NCBI GenBank assembly: GCA_008360955.1
Contig: LUCM01006158.1
Span: 159,402 to 223,401, forward strand
Direction: 5' to 3'
Origin: Fasciolopsis buskii
Taxonomy: Eukaryota > Platyhelminthes > Trematoda > Plagiorchiida > Fasciolidae
Length of the DNA stretch: 64,000 bases
The notes beneath the pieces are model-generated. The model saw only the letters and a program-made list of their open reading frames with translations, did no database searches and was not told the DNA's origin. Of this stretch, positions 12,548 through 24,930 are shown one piece after another (within the stretch, counting starts at the first letter, position 1; every line of letters begins with the position of its first letter). A program made the position numbers and the translations under genes.

Positions 12548-13129
12548 TTGCTTTGTCATGTAGCCGTTCATGACCGATTACCAATTGAGTTCCATCCAGA
12601 AGCATTTGTTTTGCGAATTGTTGAACTCAACTACGGATGTTTATTCGTAATTTATTCACGTTTTCCAATGGCCAATATTTCAACTTGCTTGTCCGCCACA
12701 CTCCTGTCGCTTGGGGAATGCACATTTTCTTCACCGCTCACTTGATGCTTTGGTTGGTTGCCACACCTAAACTGCTGAGACCATATATACAGGTCATTGG
12801 TATGCCCGAGTTTCTGTCCTGTGGATGCCGGTTCTCTTAGATTGCAACCAGCTCTACGGACTGTGGCGCATAACGCTGTCACGGGATTCGTGTTACGATG
12901 TTTGCGAAAAACAATATCTCGCGCTGCGCACCATCTGTTCCAACGAAACACGTCAAATAATCTGATTTTATTCTTTGAAATGGTCTCAGTGATCATTCCC
13001 CTTTGGATTTTCAAAAAAAGTGGAATGGCTAAAGACCATTTATTGTGCGATATAATTATGGTACAGCCCCGGCATTCCAATGTTAGGAATGCCGAATTTC
13101 ATTTCTGGGTTGGTGCCCTTCAACTTTGA
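12548..13129. other. segment open on both strands, unresolved
   Basis: The plus strand has overlapping frames of 65, 67 and 110 codons, and the minus strand has one of 142 codons (13080-12652). The plus frame at 12637 contains VAWGMHIFFTAHLMLWLVA, a hydrophobic stretch ending at a weak donor near 12795. The minus frame has no recognisable motif. Neither strand can be preferred. Old transposon sequence is as likely as an exon. Confidence 0.2.
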
Positions 13130-14543
13130 GCACAGTGTGCAGAAATGGAAAGCTTCCCGTGCATCCTTGAGAGGTGTTCATTTTTTTATATTGTCAAGCT
13201 TTACCAATCTCAATAGACGCGAACCATGTAGAATACCAACAACATTTTATGCTACTACCTTCTGACCTTTGACTGCATTGAAGCCGGTTTTAACTCGTCA
13301 CTTCCCAAAACATTTGGTTAGGAATTGGAAATAAGTTTCATTTTCAATAAAAGCATAAAACACCTTAATTAATTTGCTTACTATACCTTGTAATTTACCC
13401 CGTTTGTCATATAACCCAAAAAAAACAACTCTCAACCTCTGAAGAACTACAAAGAATTAGATCTATATTTTGCTTCCGGAATCCAATGTCTCGCCATCTA
13501 CATTGTAAACTAAGACGTTTGCCACAGTTACGCAGCCTTGGGCCATCAGTTAGTAGTCCCGGGCCATTTTTAGCTGGTCGAAAAGCGGAAGAAAAAAAAA
13601 CGCGCATTTAACCTCGCTGAAAATACAGCTATTGATGAAGTTCTTACTGGGCTTTCATTACTCACTGCTGGGCTACACAACTCATACGTGATTTGTCCGC
13701 TTGCAGTATACGTTATGGAGGAAGATGTGTTCATTCGAACCTTGTCATGGTTGCTAACAATCGTTCTAGACAATTAACCCGTGCCCAGAGAAGCTACTAA
13801 GAGCGTAAATAATATGAAACTACGGTGAGCTTTCAACAGCTCTGGATTAGTCTGTTAAAGAAACTTAACACCCTTTCACCAAAACACGGATTTTTGTTGA
13901 CGCCGTCGGTTCCTCGCCTAATTTATTGTAACTGCCGGTAATGAAGAGACGCGGTCAAGGCGTTTTGAGGTGAGGGACATGAGTTTGTGTCCTCCTGCCA
14001 TGATCAACGTTGCCTAAAATTGGCTACGGTCTTCTGTCTGAAATCAATGCACACTGATGTGTCACTACGGAGAGAGGCAATAACAACAAGTTTATATTAC
14101 AGATATCCCAATTTATTTAAGTTTTCCCAAATAAAAGTCCACTCTCAACTTCACGTGCACAACATGGTTTTGGGCCAAAGAGGGGGCCCCGAATGGCTAC
14201 TGGATACGTCTGCCAGTGACCGCAGTTCTCATTGTTTCCAATGACAGTGAATCACAAATGATATGCCTTAGCGAAACTTTGATATCCCAGTGTCGAATCT
14301 GTATCCAAGACATGCGGTTGATATTCAGTCAGAAAGGCCCTGGTTCAAACTTGAATATATCAACAAAGATTCACTCAGTTAGATGAAATACTTATTCTTT
14401 ATCATGATAGAGCCACAATTTCGTCAACAATTCCAGCAGCTAGACAGAGGTAGTACGATTCTGTGACCACAAATCTTTATCGAAACCATGAGTTGGAAAA
14501 TTGTGACTGAGTTCCAGTTATCTTACTTTATTTGACTCATCAG

Positions 14544-15052
14544 AGGCTACTGAGTATTTTTGGGATAAAATGCCCCAATCACGGTTACCAAGCCCACAGG
14601 CTGGATTTTTCTGTGATCCTCCTGACATTTTTATCAACGATCTCGAATTTGAATTGCGTAGTCCCCCTGATGAATTTGACTTAGAAGCAACCTGGCACAC
14701 TTTTGTGATGTTCCCCGAAATGCAGCTCAGTTTCCATCATCATCAACGTCATCGTTCAGTAGTAAGCAAGGCCAGTCTCACTGACAGCTGCCTTTCCCCA
14801 GCGTTGCACATTTCTGTAAAAAGAGTGAATATCCAAGGGGAACAGGGATTGGACTTACACAGGTGCGAAAAGATAAGATGCTGCAGCAGCCAACACACGA
14901 AACAGTCTAACTGTTCAAACGCACCTGTTTTCAATTATTCTGATTCGATAGAAAATGACAACACGATCGCCGCTGATCATAGTTTGCTGCCATATCCTTC
15001 AGTGTCGCCTATCAGCTGGTTGACGAGTCTTTCGGACCCCGACTGCGATGAC
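14544..15052 (+). CDS. large internal coding exon, unknown protein
   Basis: The frame is open for 169 codons from a TTTGACTCATCAG acceptor to a strong GTGAGC donor at 15053. It enters with two bases and ends on a codon boundary. The N-terminal part (ATEYFWDKMPQ, then FFCDPPDIFINDLEFELRSP and an acidic, Trp-containing stretch ATWHTFVMFPEMQL) looks like a structured domain edge. The rest is Ser/His/Asn-rich, with a His run at about residue 50 of the open ATG frame and several Cys. Codon texture and length make it one of the best exon calls in the window. I do not recognise the family. The frame stays open past the donor for a few codons to a TAA, so a terminal-exon reading is possible but less likely. 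Confidence 0.55.
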
Positions 15053-15159
15053 GTGAGCCACTTTTTTGCCTAATTTCATTACACATTTTTGTATTTCACG
15101 TTTCCACTTCATCTGCTGACCTCCACAGTGCTTCTTTTACTTCGTCGGAGGAACACGAA

Positions 15160-16260
15160 ATAGGCCACGGTATGATAGAGCGGTGTTCGCAGTACGCAAT
15201 ACGTGACCCGACCGGCGTAGTCTGCGCTGAGATAAGGTATTCTCAGAAAGAGCACAATACTCGATTCCTCACCTCTGCATTACTCGCCCGGTCACTCCAT
15301 CTAATCCCAGCCATAATACATAGACATCGGTGATTGAAAACCTCTAAGGGACGAACACCTCCGACACGGATACTTCATGTCTCACAACCATACAACAGAA
15401 CTGAGCTCGCTGCGATACACTGCACACGACCTTTAAACTTCAGTGAAATATCAGACCGACGTCAAAAGTAGTATTTCATTCCAGCGTACACCGCTCGAGC
15501 CTTGGATATACGAGTACTCACTGCCGTGGTTCCATGCTTCCCCGCGCAGCTGTTGAGGTAAATGAAAAGGATCACAATCGTTAGACCTACTCCATCGAGA
15601 ATCAAGTTCGGCACTACTGTCGTCCAATTCTGCAACAACACTTTACACTCTGAAGATGTAAAACATGCCGAATAGATCTGCACACCTCGAGAGTCTATCT
15701 GGTGCACATTGTGTATGATTTATGGATCAAACAAGCACACGACTTCATCTGAGTAATCTAGGTGACCCAGCTTCTCACCATTTCCCGTTTCGACCCCTAC
15801 ACTCTGAATTCCTCCTAAAGCATCTTCCATCACCTCGTCTAGGATGAAGTTGAACAGCAAAGGGGAGATGAAACACTCTTGTCGAACATCCTCAGTTCTT
15901 TCGAATGAATTTGATAGTTCATCTTATACCCTCACACGACCACAGATGTACAGGATGTATAATGTTCGCAGCATGTTCACGAACTTCACTGGCATAACCT
16001 CCCGGTGGAGAGCAATAAACACCGTTATCCGATCCATTGAGTCGAACTAAAATCGTAGGGTGGTGGCATGTGTGGGGCGTTTCAAACCTACTGCCAAAAA
16101 AGCGAATATATGGTGGACGCAACCTCGACCCGGACGAAAACCGGCCTGCTGTTTGCGAATGTTACTCTCGCGAGCAAGTATCAAACGACGCAGCATTACC
16201 GCAGCTAAACTAATCCCACGATGATTGCTAGTCACTCCATATTTACTCATTAGATTGACT
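15160..16260 (-). pseudogene. decayed non-LTR retrotransposon reverse transcriptase
   Basis: Read on the minus strand, consecutive blocks match a reverse transcriptase in the right order. NHRGISL and QAGFRPGRGC (about 16148-16119) come first, then SPLLFNFILDEV and the catalytic-box region near 15744-15755. FTSSECKVLLQNW and ISKARAVYAGM follow, and then KFKGRV, LLYGCET, VFNHRCL and SNAEVRNRVL. The blocks lie in different frames and contain stops, for example TGA after LLYGCET. The catalytic YADD is changed to YSDE, so the second Asp is lost. The endonuclease domain was not recognised upstream. The family is of the endonuclease/RT type common in schistosomes and liver flukes; the clade (RTE- or CR1-like) is not settled. 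The copy is inactive. Confidence 0.88.
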
Positions 16261-17186
16261 CATTTCTTCTATATACTTGATCGCGAATGGTAATAGCTAC
16301 GACATGAAAATAAATTTTGTGAAACAGCATGGGAGCACATATCACCTTTATTAACACTGTAATTCGCTTTCACTATTCTATTTCTTTTTTCTGAACTCGT
16401 GTTTTACTCATGCAAATGTTCCCGACCATTATATAGTTGCTTCAGGGACAAGTAATTTCCGGAAAACTACGTCGGTATTTAATTTTTTCGGAGTTTCTAC
16501 CTATCGACTGAATATCGAGGGCACAACTTGGGGACTTCACGCTGACGCTCGATCATGCAAAGATATCCAACTCAATCACAATCGGTACATGTACATCTGC
16601 AATGGATTCTGATACGCATCGTTCAACCGTTCAACCGTCAGGAAGAGGAAGTCGTGTAGTTCGGTGCACCAGTGTTGCAAGCGCTGGGGAATGCTCATCA
16701 ACTATCACAATCCAGTGATCGTACGGCCTGCATACTCGCAGTTCAACTGTAATTTTGGGATCCGGAAAGCATGGAATTTTGGCAATAACCGTTATTTTTG
16801 ACTAGAATGCGACAAGGATTTATCGATCGTGCCAATCCTCATTGATTATCCAAACTAACAAGGAACAGAAGGGAAAAGCATTTGACCCTGCCTAGAATAT
16901 TCCCGAATGGGTTCCCACCCCAAGAATCTCATCTCTTCATATTGTTATTAAAAAACTATAACAAATTCTTGATAGTCAATTTTGATAAGAATTAACAAGT
17001 CTGAAATTTACTTGACACTGATTTCTATCTACGTTAATTGAATTGATTTACATTTGATATCGGGAATTGCTATCCCTAAAATTGGTTCCAAGATTGCAAA
17101 TTTGCCTGGGAAAAACATGATTATACTAGTCTTGATAACGCAGCCCGTGAAAATGGATTTTCCCCCTAAATCGGTAGGTCAGTGAC
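16261..17186. other. no gene recognised
   Basis: This is AT-rich DNA upstream (in element orientation) of the reverse transcriptase remnant. It may include more decayed retrotransposon sequence, but I see no conserved block. Confidence 0.4.
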
Positions 17187-17359
17187 CTGGAATGTTCTGG
17201 GAAAATATTGTTCTGTTTCTTATAAAAGCGAATGAACTTATTCCATAAAACAACAGCTAGTAAAACTACTAAGTCCGCTAGAAATGCCCATGTCACGTGA
17301 TGCTTGACCAATGGACCTTCAGCGACAGTGAATAAATATTTGCCCCGTATGAAATTAAA
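17187..17359 (-). CDS. candidate exon with a membrane segment
   Basis: On the minus strand an acceptor ACGTTTCTTCAG is followed by an 84-codon frame. It contains a likely transmembrane helix, WAFLADLVVLLAVVLWNKF, preceded by KYLFTVAEGPLVKHHV and followed by basic residues (RFYKKQ). A weak GTCACT donor follows 17187. The frame could instead run on to a TAG at 17126 as a terminal exon. The positive-inside pattern would place the C-terminal side in the cytoplasm. No family is recognised. Confidence 0.35.
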
Positions 17360-18664
17360 CTGAAGAAACGTTAATTTCATTTTCTCATTTTCGTGCCCTC
17401 GGGTGACCCAAATTTCTGAGCGAGCTGTGAAGCGTTCGGATGTGAACTGCTCGGGCCATGTTCGTGTTTGCCCGTGTACGTGAGCAAATACAAAACGTAA
17501 AAGTTTATGGGTACTGGTTGCCTAGGTAATTGGTTGTTCATTTTACAATGGGGACGATGATGACAATGTGCTAATGGACATTATCAAAGAGAACGCGAAG
17601 TTAACTTTATACGTTAAGTTGTTCTGTTGTACACTTCTATTTCACTCGGCGGTATGCTTGTTTTCACGTGAATGAAAGAATGAGTTATCAAATTTGACGG
17701 GAAAAAAGACCTGCTCAACTGACAGTTTTCCACTCTTATTTCAGTTCCATTTGGAGGGGGGGGTGGGTTACGGCGGGTTGATGTGGGGAGAAGGTGTGTG
17801 ATGGATATACACGGCCGATGTTTACTTATAAGGCAGAAGCAATTGTACGGTCCAACCACGGTTTCTAGGTCATTAGTTGACCGTCAGTACTAAAAGTTGG
17901 ATGATTTCCTGTGAAAAATACGATAACCACACCTTTCACGTGAAGAAAGTCGAGGCCGTAATAACTTTACTGAAATGTGTGATTGGCAGCTCAAGATTCG
18001 CACCCAAAATCCAAGCACACGCACACATGCACGCATGCATACACTCGCTCGTACCGAAGCAAAATCAGATACCAAGAGAAGAATCAACTTGCAACACGAC
18101 TAAACGATTGAGCTTAACGAAATGCACTACTGATCATAAAGTGTTTTTTCTTGTGTTTCTGTTCTTGAACGACTGACATGAACTTCGTGCCTCGTAGGCG
18201 TCTGCAGTATTGCTAGTTATGATTAAAATGGGAAACACTGTTTTCGAAAATTGATGCTGTCTCAGCGCGAAAATCCGAAATCCGAAATTGTTTTACTAGG
18301 CTTGAAAATAAGTGAAATTATGATATAAATTGGAGATTACTGCGACCAAAAGTTATAGGACCCCTACCTTGAGTTTTCGTGCAATTAAAGTGTAACCTTT
18401 TTACAAATAGCAACCTTGATACACCTAGACACTTTATTTAGAATAGATCTAAGCAGGTGAATGATGACGAATACGATCTGTTTCAAGTTGTTCGCCATAA
18501 ATCTCCCAGCACACAATAATGATTAAAATTCGCGCGATTCGAAATCACAGATGGAATTGACCCACAGGATTTTGTCACATGAACGACAAGACCACATGAA
18601 AGAGTGTGATAATGTTTGTTCTGAGAATCAGTTGTTACCTGCCCAGATTATGCAATCACCACAT

Positions 18665-18838
18665 GGCATCGACCAGCGAAGGCCAAACGGAAAAGATCGC
18701 GGCGTTTGGACGTGAAGGTCGCGAGTTCTAATTCTCCCGCCGCCGGTCAACCTCCTCACTTGGCAGCCCTCTGCTGGTCTCAGCCTCCTTCCTGAAAATT
18801 GATGTATATTGTTTCACTAATAAAGGAAGTAAAGTGTG
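18665..18838 (+). mobile_element. tRNA-derived SINE, copy 2 (diverged)
   Basis: It has the same organisation as 4385-4558. The tRNA-like head is diverged, with B-box region AGTTCTAATTC in place of TTCGAATCC. The shared body CACTTGGCAGCCCTCTGCTGG and CTTCCTGAAAA follow, and the tail AATAAAGGAAGTAAAG is the same. The damaged B box suggests an older copy that is no longer transcribed from its own promoter. Both copies lie in the same orientation. Confidence 0.82.
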
Positions 18839-18839
18839 G

Positions 18840-21800
18840 AAGATCAAAGGTAGTAAGATTTATGTAAGTTGGTCGTTATAACAAGATTTCGCCGAGAATC
18901 AACGAGCCACTGGGAGACAAAATTCAGTACTACGAATTTTTTGGCTGGTAAATTTTACAAATGTATAATTAGTCCAAGTGAACCAATGATTATTACGTCA
19001 ACTTTCTAAAGCTATTCTCTGTGGCTTTGTAGTTCAACAGGAAGAAGGCGTACATGCTACAAATGTACGGATTACACCTGTGTGTAGGTTCAAATCTTTC
19101 GTGTGTCTGTGAATTTTTGCATTTGAACAAAACGTGTATCCGAAACATGAAGTAAGTATAATTTCGGATCCAGTAATTGATATACTCGTTGCTTTTATAT
19201 CGTCTTTGAAGCAAATTGGAACGTGAAACCGTGACCCCGTTTGGGTTAGATACGCGTTGTGAGGTGCAGTGGAATACCATGGGAAAACAGTTTCCGCTTG
19301 ACGATTCTACACTGTAGTAATAAATATACAACGTTCAATTGTGGGTGATTAGGCCTTGGGTAGTAATATGCCGAAAACATTTTGGCATTTTAACTTGACG
19401 GCGGCCGGTTGGAATTCTTCTATTACCGGTCAATTGCAACAGGTTGCAACATACTTCCTGAGACCAGTGCATTTTTTCATTTCAGTAGTGCAAAGTAGGT
19501 AAAAGATGACAGGTAAAATTTTATTTTTATATTTCCTAGGATCATTTCTCCCTTTGTTTGTTTCGTACTGCACTGACTGTGTAGTAAACTCAGTCGTTGT
19601 TCTCGGATTTTCTAAGGGTACCGTATTACTTTTGTTAAATCACTCTACCTCGCACCTAATCAAAAGTGGGAATTCATCATCATCAACGGGAGATCACGAA
19701 ATGTTTCTTAGACATGGTGCGGTACAGCTCATTTATCACATTCAAATCCGTTGTGTGAATGCGGTCTTATAACCTGGCAGGATAGGAAGTGATTAAAACT
19801 CCAGCAAGCGTAGTTTCTCCAAGTTCTCCCTCGGTTACATGATTCTCCCACTGTTTATGTCAACTCTTACGCTTAAAGCAAAGTGAGTGGCATTACAGGA
19901 ATCTTCCAAATGTTATGATCAATAGCCGGTCAATGCGAAAAAGTCAAATTACCACCCCATGCTTATTGCCCTGCTTCACTGGGTAGAAACGAAGCGGAGA
20001 GTCTTGTTTGACAGCTTTATATAACTGTAAGCTAGATAGGACATTTTTCTTGTCCCGGAATTTACACGAGCATATTACTGCTACACAAAATTGACTGTCT
20101 TAGCCAAACTCGAGAAAGGCCTGAGAGGAAAATCTTTCCTTTGAAAGCAAGTTGTAACAAATGAGTCATTCATTTTGTTTACTCAAATTCGTCCGGTCCC
20201 TTTCCACTTCCCAGATGCTGCACAATGAATCAGCAATGTTGATAACTGTTAACAAAAGTGAGACATTTATACACCGAATGAACTCATGACCTTCACTAGG
20301 GAGTCGTACGAGTACATTTTAGATTAAGTCACTTCAAGGTCACGTTCTAGGTCATGTGACAGCTGAGCTGAGCTTCCGTCAACAGCTTGGGTGATGTCAT
20401 CAGTGCGTTAGCAGTGATTTCTGAGCTTGTGCGAATTTACGACAATATCAGCGCTAGGAATTCATCCGATGACTGTAATCATTTTTTTGCGGGCAGTCTT
20501 TTAGTGAATTAGAATGGTCGTAATTTCCGAAAAGTAAATCAAGCCACTTTGTTCTCATATGCAAACATTTTTCGCTAAACACCAACTTGTTTCACCAACC
20601 CAGACTGTCCGTCATTCATGCATGTACAATCGGAGATTCGGAATTCCGTTCCGTTAACGATTGGCTTGATCCAGACACGTACAAACATAGGCAAGCATAT
20701 GGACAAAATCTGAAATTACAATCTGTCATGTACGTGTCAGCACTGAGCATTCACCAGGTTAGATAAGCAGGTTTTTCCTTGTTAAGATTCCGGATTTTGA
20801 GGATCAAGCTGTGAGACTAGAACGGATTGGATATCACATAGAAATGGCAAAGAATTAATCTTGGCGCAAGTGATATCTGATCAGTCGCAGTTTCAAAGAA
20901 AAAAAACGGACAGAAACCAACGTGGACAAATGAGCTATCGAAAACCAGTTCCGGTTTAGACTAGATATCTGAACGATATAACGTTTAATATGGAACTAAT
21001 GCATTTGGTTCCTGGTGAAATGCCATCTGAAATACATTTCGCTCAACCGGGAACTAATCCATTCAAAGATAGATAATTTGTTTGGAACATGACTGCAGAA
21101 ATATTGCGAAGTTTCGCTGCGAATCAGTGGTGCGTATCGGGGTTAGTTGTGGCCAGTTTGTTATTTCTGTTCCCGTTACTCGCATGCATAAGTGGAATGC
21201 TTTCCTAATTGGATTTCGGTCGGCTCTGATCGATAGTAACATTTTATCTGCATAAGTATTCGTCTTCACTTTCGCTTTGCCCACTGCTATTTTCTAGTGC
21301 ACTTGGTATGGAGATAGACGAGAAAGTGTAGCGAAAACAACACAGCTTTACTCAATAAAACGATTTGGTCTGAATTTTGCACTCCTGAAATCAACAGAAA
21401 AAAAACGTATTTTTGCATGCTTACGAGCAGAAAAGAGTGCAGTCGGCAAAAGAAGCTGAAAAGGAATCGTTGGATTTATACTTAGTGAAACTGTGCCCTC
21501 AATTCCATTGTGACGCCATGGATAGAAAGAAAAAACGTTCGAGTGAAAAATTCAGTGATTCAATCAACCAAATGTTACCCTAATCGCCAGCGAATAATTT
21601 AAGTGACAAATATCCTATAAGGATAAGGTATCCTCCAGTTATTGTAGTAACGGCGCCACCTAGACTCGCGACCAGAGGCGAGCCACATAAAACGTCAACC
21701 GGGGATATAAACAGGAACGCCCATTTTGTCCAGTTTTGCTACGCACAGTTTGTAAATGTTTTGTCTCCAGTTTCTACACAGGAATGTTGGTTCGGCGCGT

Positions 21801-22231
21801 TTCTGACTAGTGTTTCACTTGTTTAGATATCCTCGACGATTCAACGAGTCGAAGATGATAGAAAATGGGAACACATCTGGTTTCCTCGAAATTTATACGT
21901 TTTTTTACTTGAACATTATCGACCGTTAGCTCTAGTTTAGTCCTTCATGATAAGAATGCCCCAGATCGGTCGATCACTATCGATACATGTGATTCACATT
22001 GATGGAGATTGAAGTTGTCGCATTTCCTGATACCAGTCGAATTAAGCGTGTCTGAAATGAATTAGGGAAACGAATGTTGCGGCGGTCGTCTTAACTGAGG
22101 AATCCAGTGCGATACAGCATGATCATTGGAGGCTGGGATTTTGATATCATAAATAGTTAACGAGATCCGTGCCTCCTTAAGAAATTCCGCTAGGGTTAGG
22201 TGGTACTGACCTTAATAAAAATTATCACCAG
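18840..22231. other. no gene recognised
   Basis: This is AT-rich DNA with only short open frames. A frame at 19539-19772 follows a good acceptor (TTTTATATTTCCTAG) and reads SFLPLFVSYCTDCVVNSVVV, but it has no donor and T-rich composition explains its hydrophobicity. Nothing here is called. Confidence 0.4.
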
Positions 22232-22300
22232 TTAGCCTTACATATCTCCAAAAGGTGCACCCTATGGATGGGCTGCTCATTCGCTGCGTGACATTCTGCC
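22232..22300 (+). CDS. candidate internal exon (69 nt)
   Basis: A perfect GTAAGT donor at 22301 closes a frame reading SLTYLQKVHPMDGLLIRCV. It enters with two bases and leaves with one. The acceptor (ATTATCACCAG) has a poor pyrimidine tract. The exit phase fits the next candidate at 23347, and the join would continue as a hydrophobic helix. Confidence 0.32.
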
Positions 22301-23346
22301 GTAAGTTAAAATCGCTGAGAGTCTATGGCACACGTCACAATCAGGGTCTGTTCTCAACTGAGTTCATCCGCGCCCGTCCTGATCGCAGCAGTTTATCAAA
22401 ATAAATGAAGTGAAAAGTAAATCAGGTTATCAACGTAGCTTGGGTGTTTTCAGTCCACCGGCCCTCATTTTGGCGGATATGCGATTTTCCAGCAAGGTTT
22501 CACGTCGTTCCATCCCAGACCATCTCGCACCAAGATTGCTAGCGTAAAATAAAGTGTAAATATTGGAATATACAAAAGAAGGAGTTTTCCAGTATGGCAT
22601 TGAAAAGGCTAGATTCTAGAGACACTGGCTAGTACTGACACACGTGCAAACAACGCCACTAGTTCATAGGTTGTCACAGTTAAATTTTTGTCCAACTGCC
22701 TAAAACTCATTTAACACCGTCCTGTCGAACACTGGCCAGCTATCTCATTGGTTCCGTTGTCAAATCCGGTGGATGAAATGTAAAAACCTCTCTCGCTTCA
22801 TTGCCAGTTCAACAATAGTAGTTCTTTCTATTTGTCCACATCGAAATAATAATAATAGAGAACAAAGTTTCAGTGGAAAACATGCGTCATGATGACTAGC
22901 ATGGAAAAAGGAAAAAGGATGCCATCTGTTAGACTGTTTCAAACAGTAAACAATGAAAGAAATCAAGGGAGTTGAAGCCTATCGACTCAGTGGCGAGAAT
23001 TAGGCCACTCTAGCCAGAGATAGAAGAGTAGTTTTACCGAAATCGTCCAGGCTCGAATGCGCCCATACCAACGTAAAAACATGTGATGGATGGAGACCAG
23101 AAAAAGGACGGCAAAGTTTGTGAACCCGACCAAAACGAAAACATGGCTCATGCAGTTGATTTTTGTGAAACATAACGTCTGGGCAGTCCATCTGGGCCGA
23201 TATAATTCGCTCGCTTTGCAGGACTGTTTCGATGTCTAAGTACTCTCATACTGCTCATATGCAGTTAACTATTTAGCTCATTTTTTGTCACAATGGCCGA
23301 AAAGTTCTCAAGATCCATCTTTTTCTTCTTCTGAATTTCCTGTCAG

Positions 23347-23430
23347 TTGTGATTTGCCCACACTATTTGCTCATGCTGTTCAAGTCCATCCGTGCGTCAG
23401 TCTATTGCCACTGGCCGAAATCAGGGGAGG
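23347..23430 (+). CDS. candidate internal exon (84 nt)
   Basis: A strong acceptor (CTTTTTCTTCTTCTGAATTTCCTGTCAG) is followed by a frame starting with two carried-over bases: VICPHYLLMLFKSIRASVYC then HWPKSGEG. This frame fits the phase of 22232-22300. The only GT before its stop is GTTGAA, a weak donor. An alternative frame stays open to a TAA at about 23491 and cannot be excluded. Confidence 0.32.
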
Positions 23431-23578
23431 GTTGAAAATCAACGAAACATGTCGCAGGCAAATAGGGATCCTTTTCGTTAACAACGTTTAACTAAGCCAC
23501 TTTTGCTAGTTGTACCTTGATGCGGAACCTTGAATCAGATGCAAGCTAGCATCTCTGTTGTATTCTAACACAAATCAG

Positions 23579-23755
23579 AAACGGGGGGGTCCGCAACATG
23601 CAGTCGAGGCTGTCAGTACCCACTCCGGCATTGCAGCTCACGCATTGCTTTCCACACGAGCCGGCACCGGTAGCCTTTTGACACGGGATCAACGCATTTC
23701 TCGAATCCAGTCACGTGTGCTTTCCTCGAGGGCGCAGCAACCCGTTGTCACCTGA
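23579..23755 (+). CDS. candidate terminal coding exon
   Basis: After an acceptor in a pyrimidine-containing context (GTTGTATTCTAACACAAATCAG) a GC-richer frame of 58 codons runs to TGA. It reads KRGGPQHAVEAVSTHSGIAA, then a basic Arg/Ser-rich tail with LLTRDQRISRIQ and VLSSRAQQPVVT. The base composition differs from the AT-rich flanks as expected for coding sequence. No family is recognised, and no polyadenylation signal is close. It could end one transcript while the candidates from 29.7 kb belong to another, or be old repeat sequence. Confidence 0.4.
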   Translation, partial: KRGGPQHAVEAVSTHSGIAAHALLSTRAGTGSLLTRDQRISRIQSRVLSSRAQQPVVT

Positions 23756-24405
23756 CTCTGTGCATGCATACGTACGTCCAATCCAGGCCCATTCTGGTTT
23801 GTGAGTAAAAGTTCATTGCCCATGAGAGAAAGTTTACGGCAAGGCCACGAGAGCATATACTCGCCAAACCCTAAATTTCATTTTCAATCGCTTAAAAATG
23901 TTTTGTAACTGTTCTGTGTGATGCTGAGTTGATGCAACACCTAGACTTGCCGCCCTGCACACTGGTCCAGACCTTGGGACAACTAATCCAAGGCCGTAAT
24001 TTTGTAGATGGCTGCGTCTGTGAGGAGGGTAGGGAAAATACAGACAACAGCTGCTCGGAGAGAATGATTTAAAGGCCTCAAATAATAGCTTTAACCTTCA
24101 CAGGCTAAGTTTAGTATATCGATTCGGACCAGACAAGGAACGATCAAATGGCTCCTCAAATCAAATAGAAAAGAAAGGAGACAGTTTTAGGACACGCAAA
24201 TAAAACAAATGTTACGGGCTGAAGCTAAACAAATATTGTGAAAGTCTTAAGCTCATCTGATTTGATTACAATATAATCCAGACAGGCAGACATGAAGCCT
24301 AGAATCAATACAATGCATGGTCCGGATTGAGAAAAAGAGCATCTCCGAATGAAGCTGAGATATCATGATGATTCGTTTTACTTTCAAATGACAAGCCTGG
24401 TGGAA

Positions 24406-24930
24406 TTAGGTTTCAGAAGTATTTTTTGCGGGTGAAAGCTTCAAGTGATAACGTGAAGGCAGCCAGCCTCGTGCTAGGACACTGTGGCTGTTCGGAGACC
24501 CCGTTGGATAAAACTCTGATAGCTCGGTTATTGTGTGATTCAAAGATGTAGCCTTTTGTCGCCTAGATTTAAATGTCAGGAAAAGCATGTGAGTCATTCC
24601 AAAAGGAATGATTGGTTGAAACACGAAGTTCCATTCTGGGTCTGTTAAAGAGAAGGTAGAGAATGAATGTGAATGTTTCAAAATGTGATGACCCATTGTC
24701 AAGGGTATTTCAACTAGATAAGCATTAAAGTAGTCCGTGGTCAAAAGCCATATTATCCCAAACGATATGTGCTTGCTGCCTGTTTCCTTCATCGTACGAC
24801 CTTCAGCTGCTATTGGAGACAAAATAATAAGGAGTTTATGGTCCTCATCGAATTTAAAAAGTGCAATCAAGTTAAAATTTACTGCGATTAACCCTGGGGA
24901 TGCTCGGTGTCTACAAGTAACTGGGAACTA
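24406..24930 (-). CDS. long open frame, unassigned
   Basis: The minus-strand frame is open for about 170 codons to a TAA at 24406, with no ATG near its 5' end. It contains SPIAAEGRTMKETGSK, a mixed middle and a Ser/Pro-containing tail RYHLKLSPAKN. A possible acceptor (TATTTTGTCTCCAATAG) lies inside at about 24805, which would make a terminal exon of about 130 codons. The length is unusual for chance in AT-rich DNA, but no motif or supporting neighbour was found. Confidence 0.3.

Noticed and set aside
19506..19772. 88-codon frame that begins like a signal peptide
   Set aside because: The hydrophobic start comes from a T-rich acceptor-like tract, and all frames of the short segment before it contain stops.
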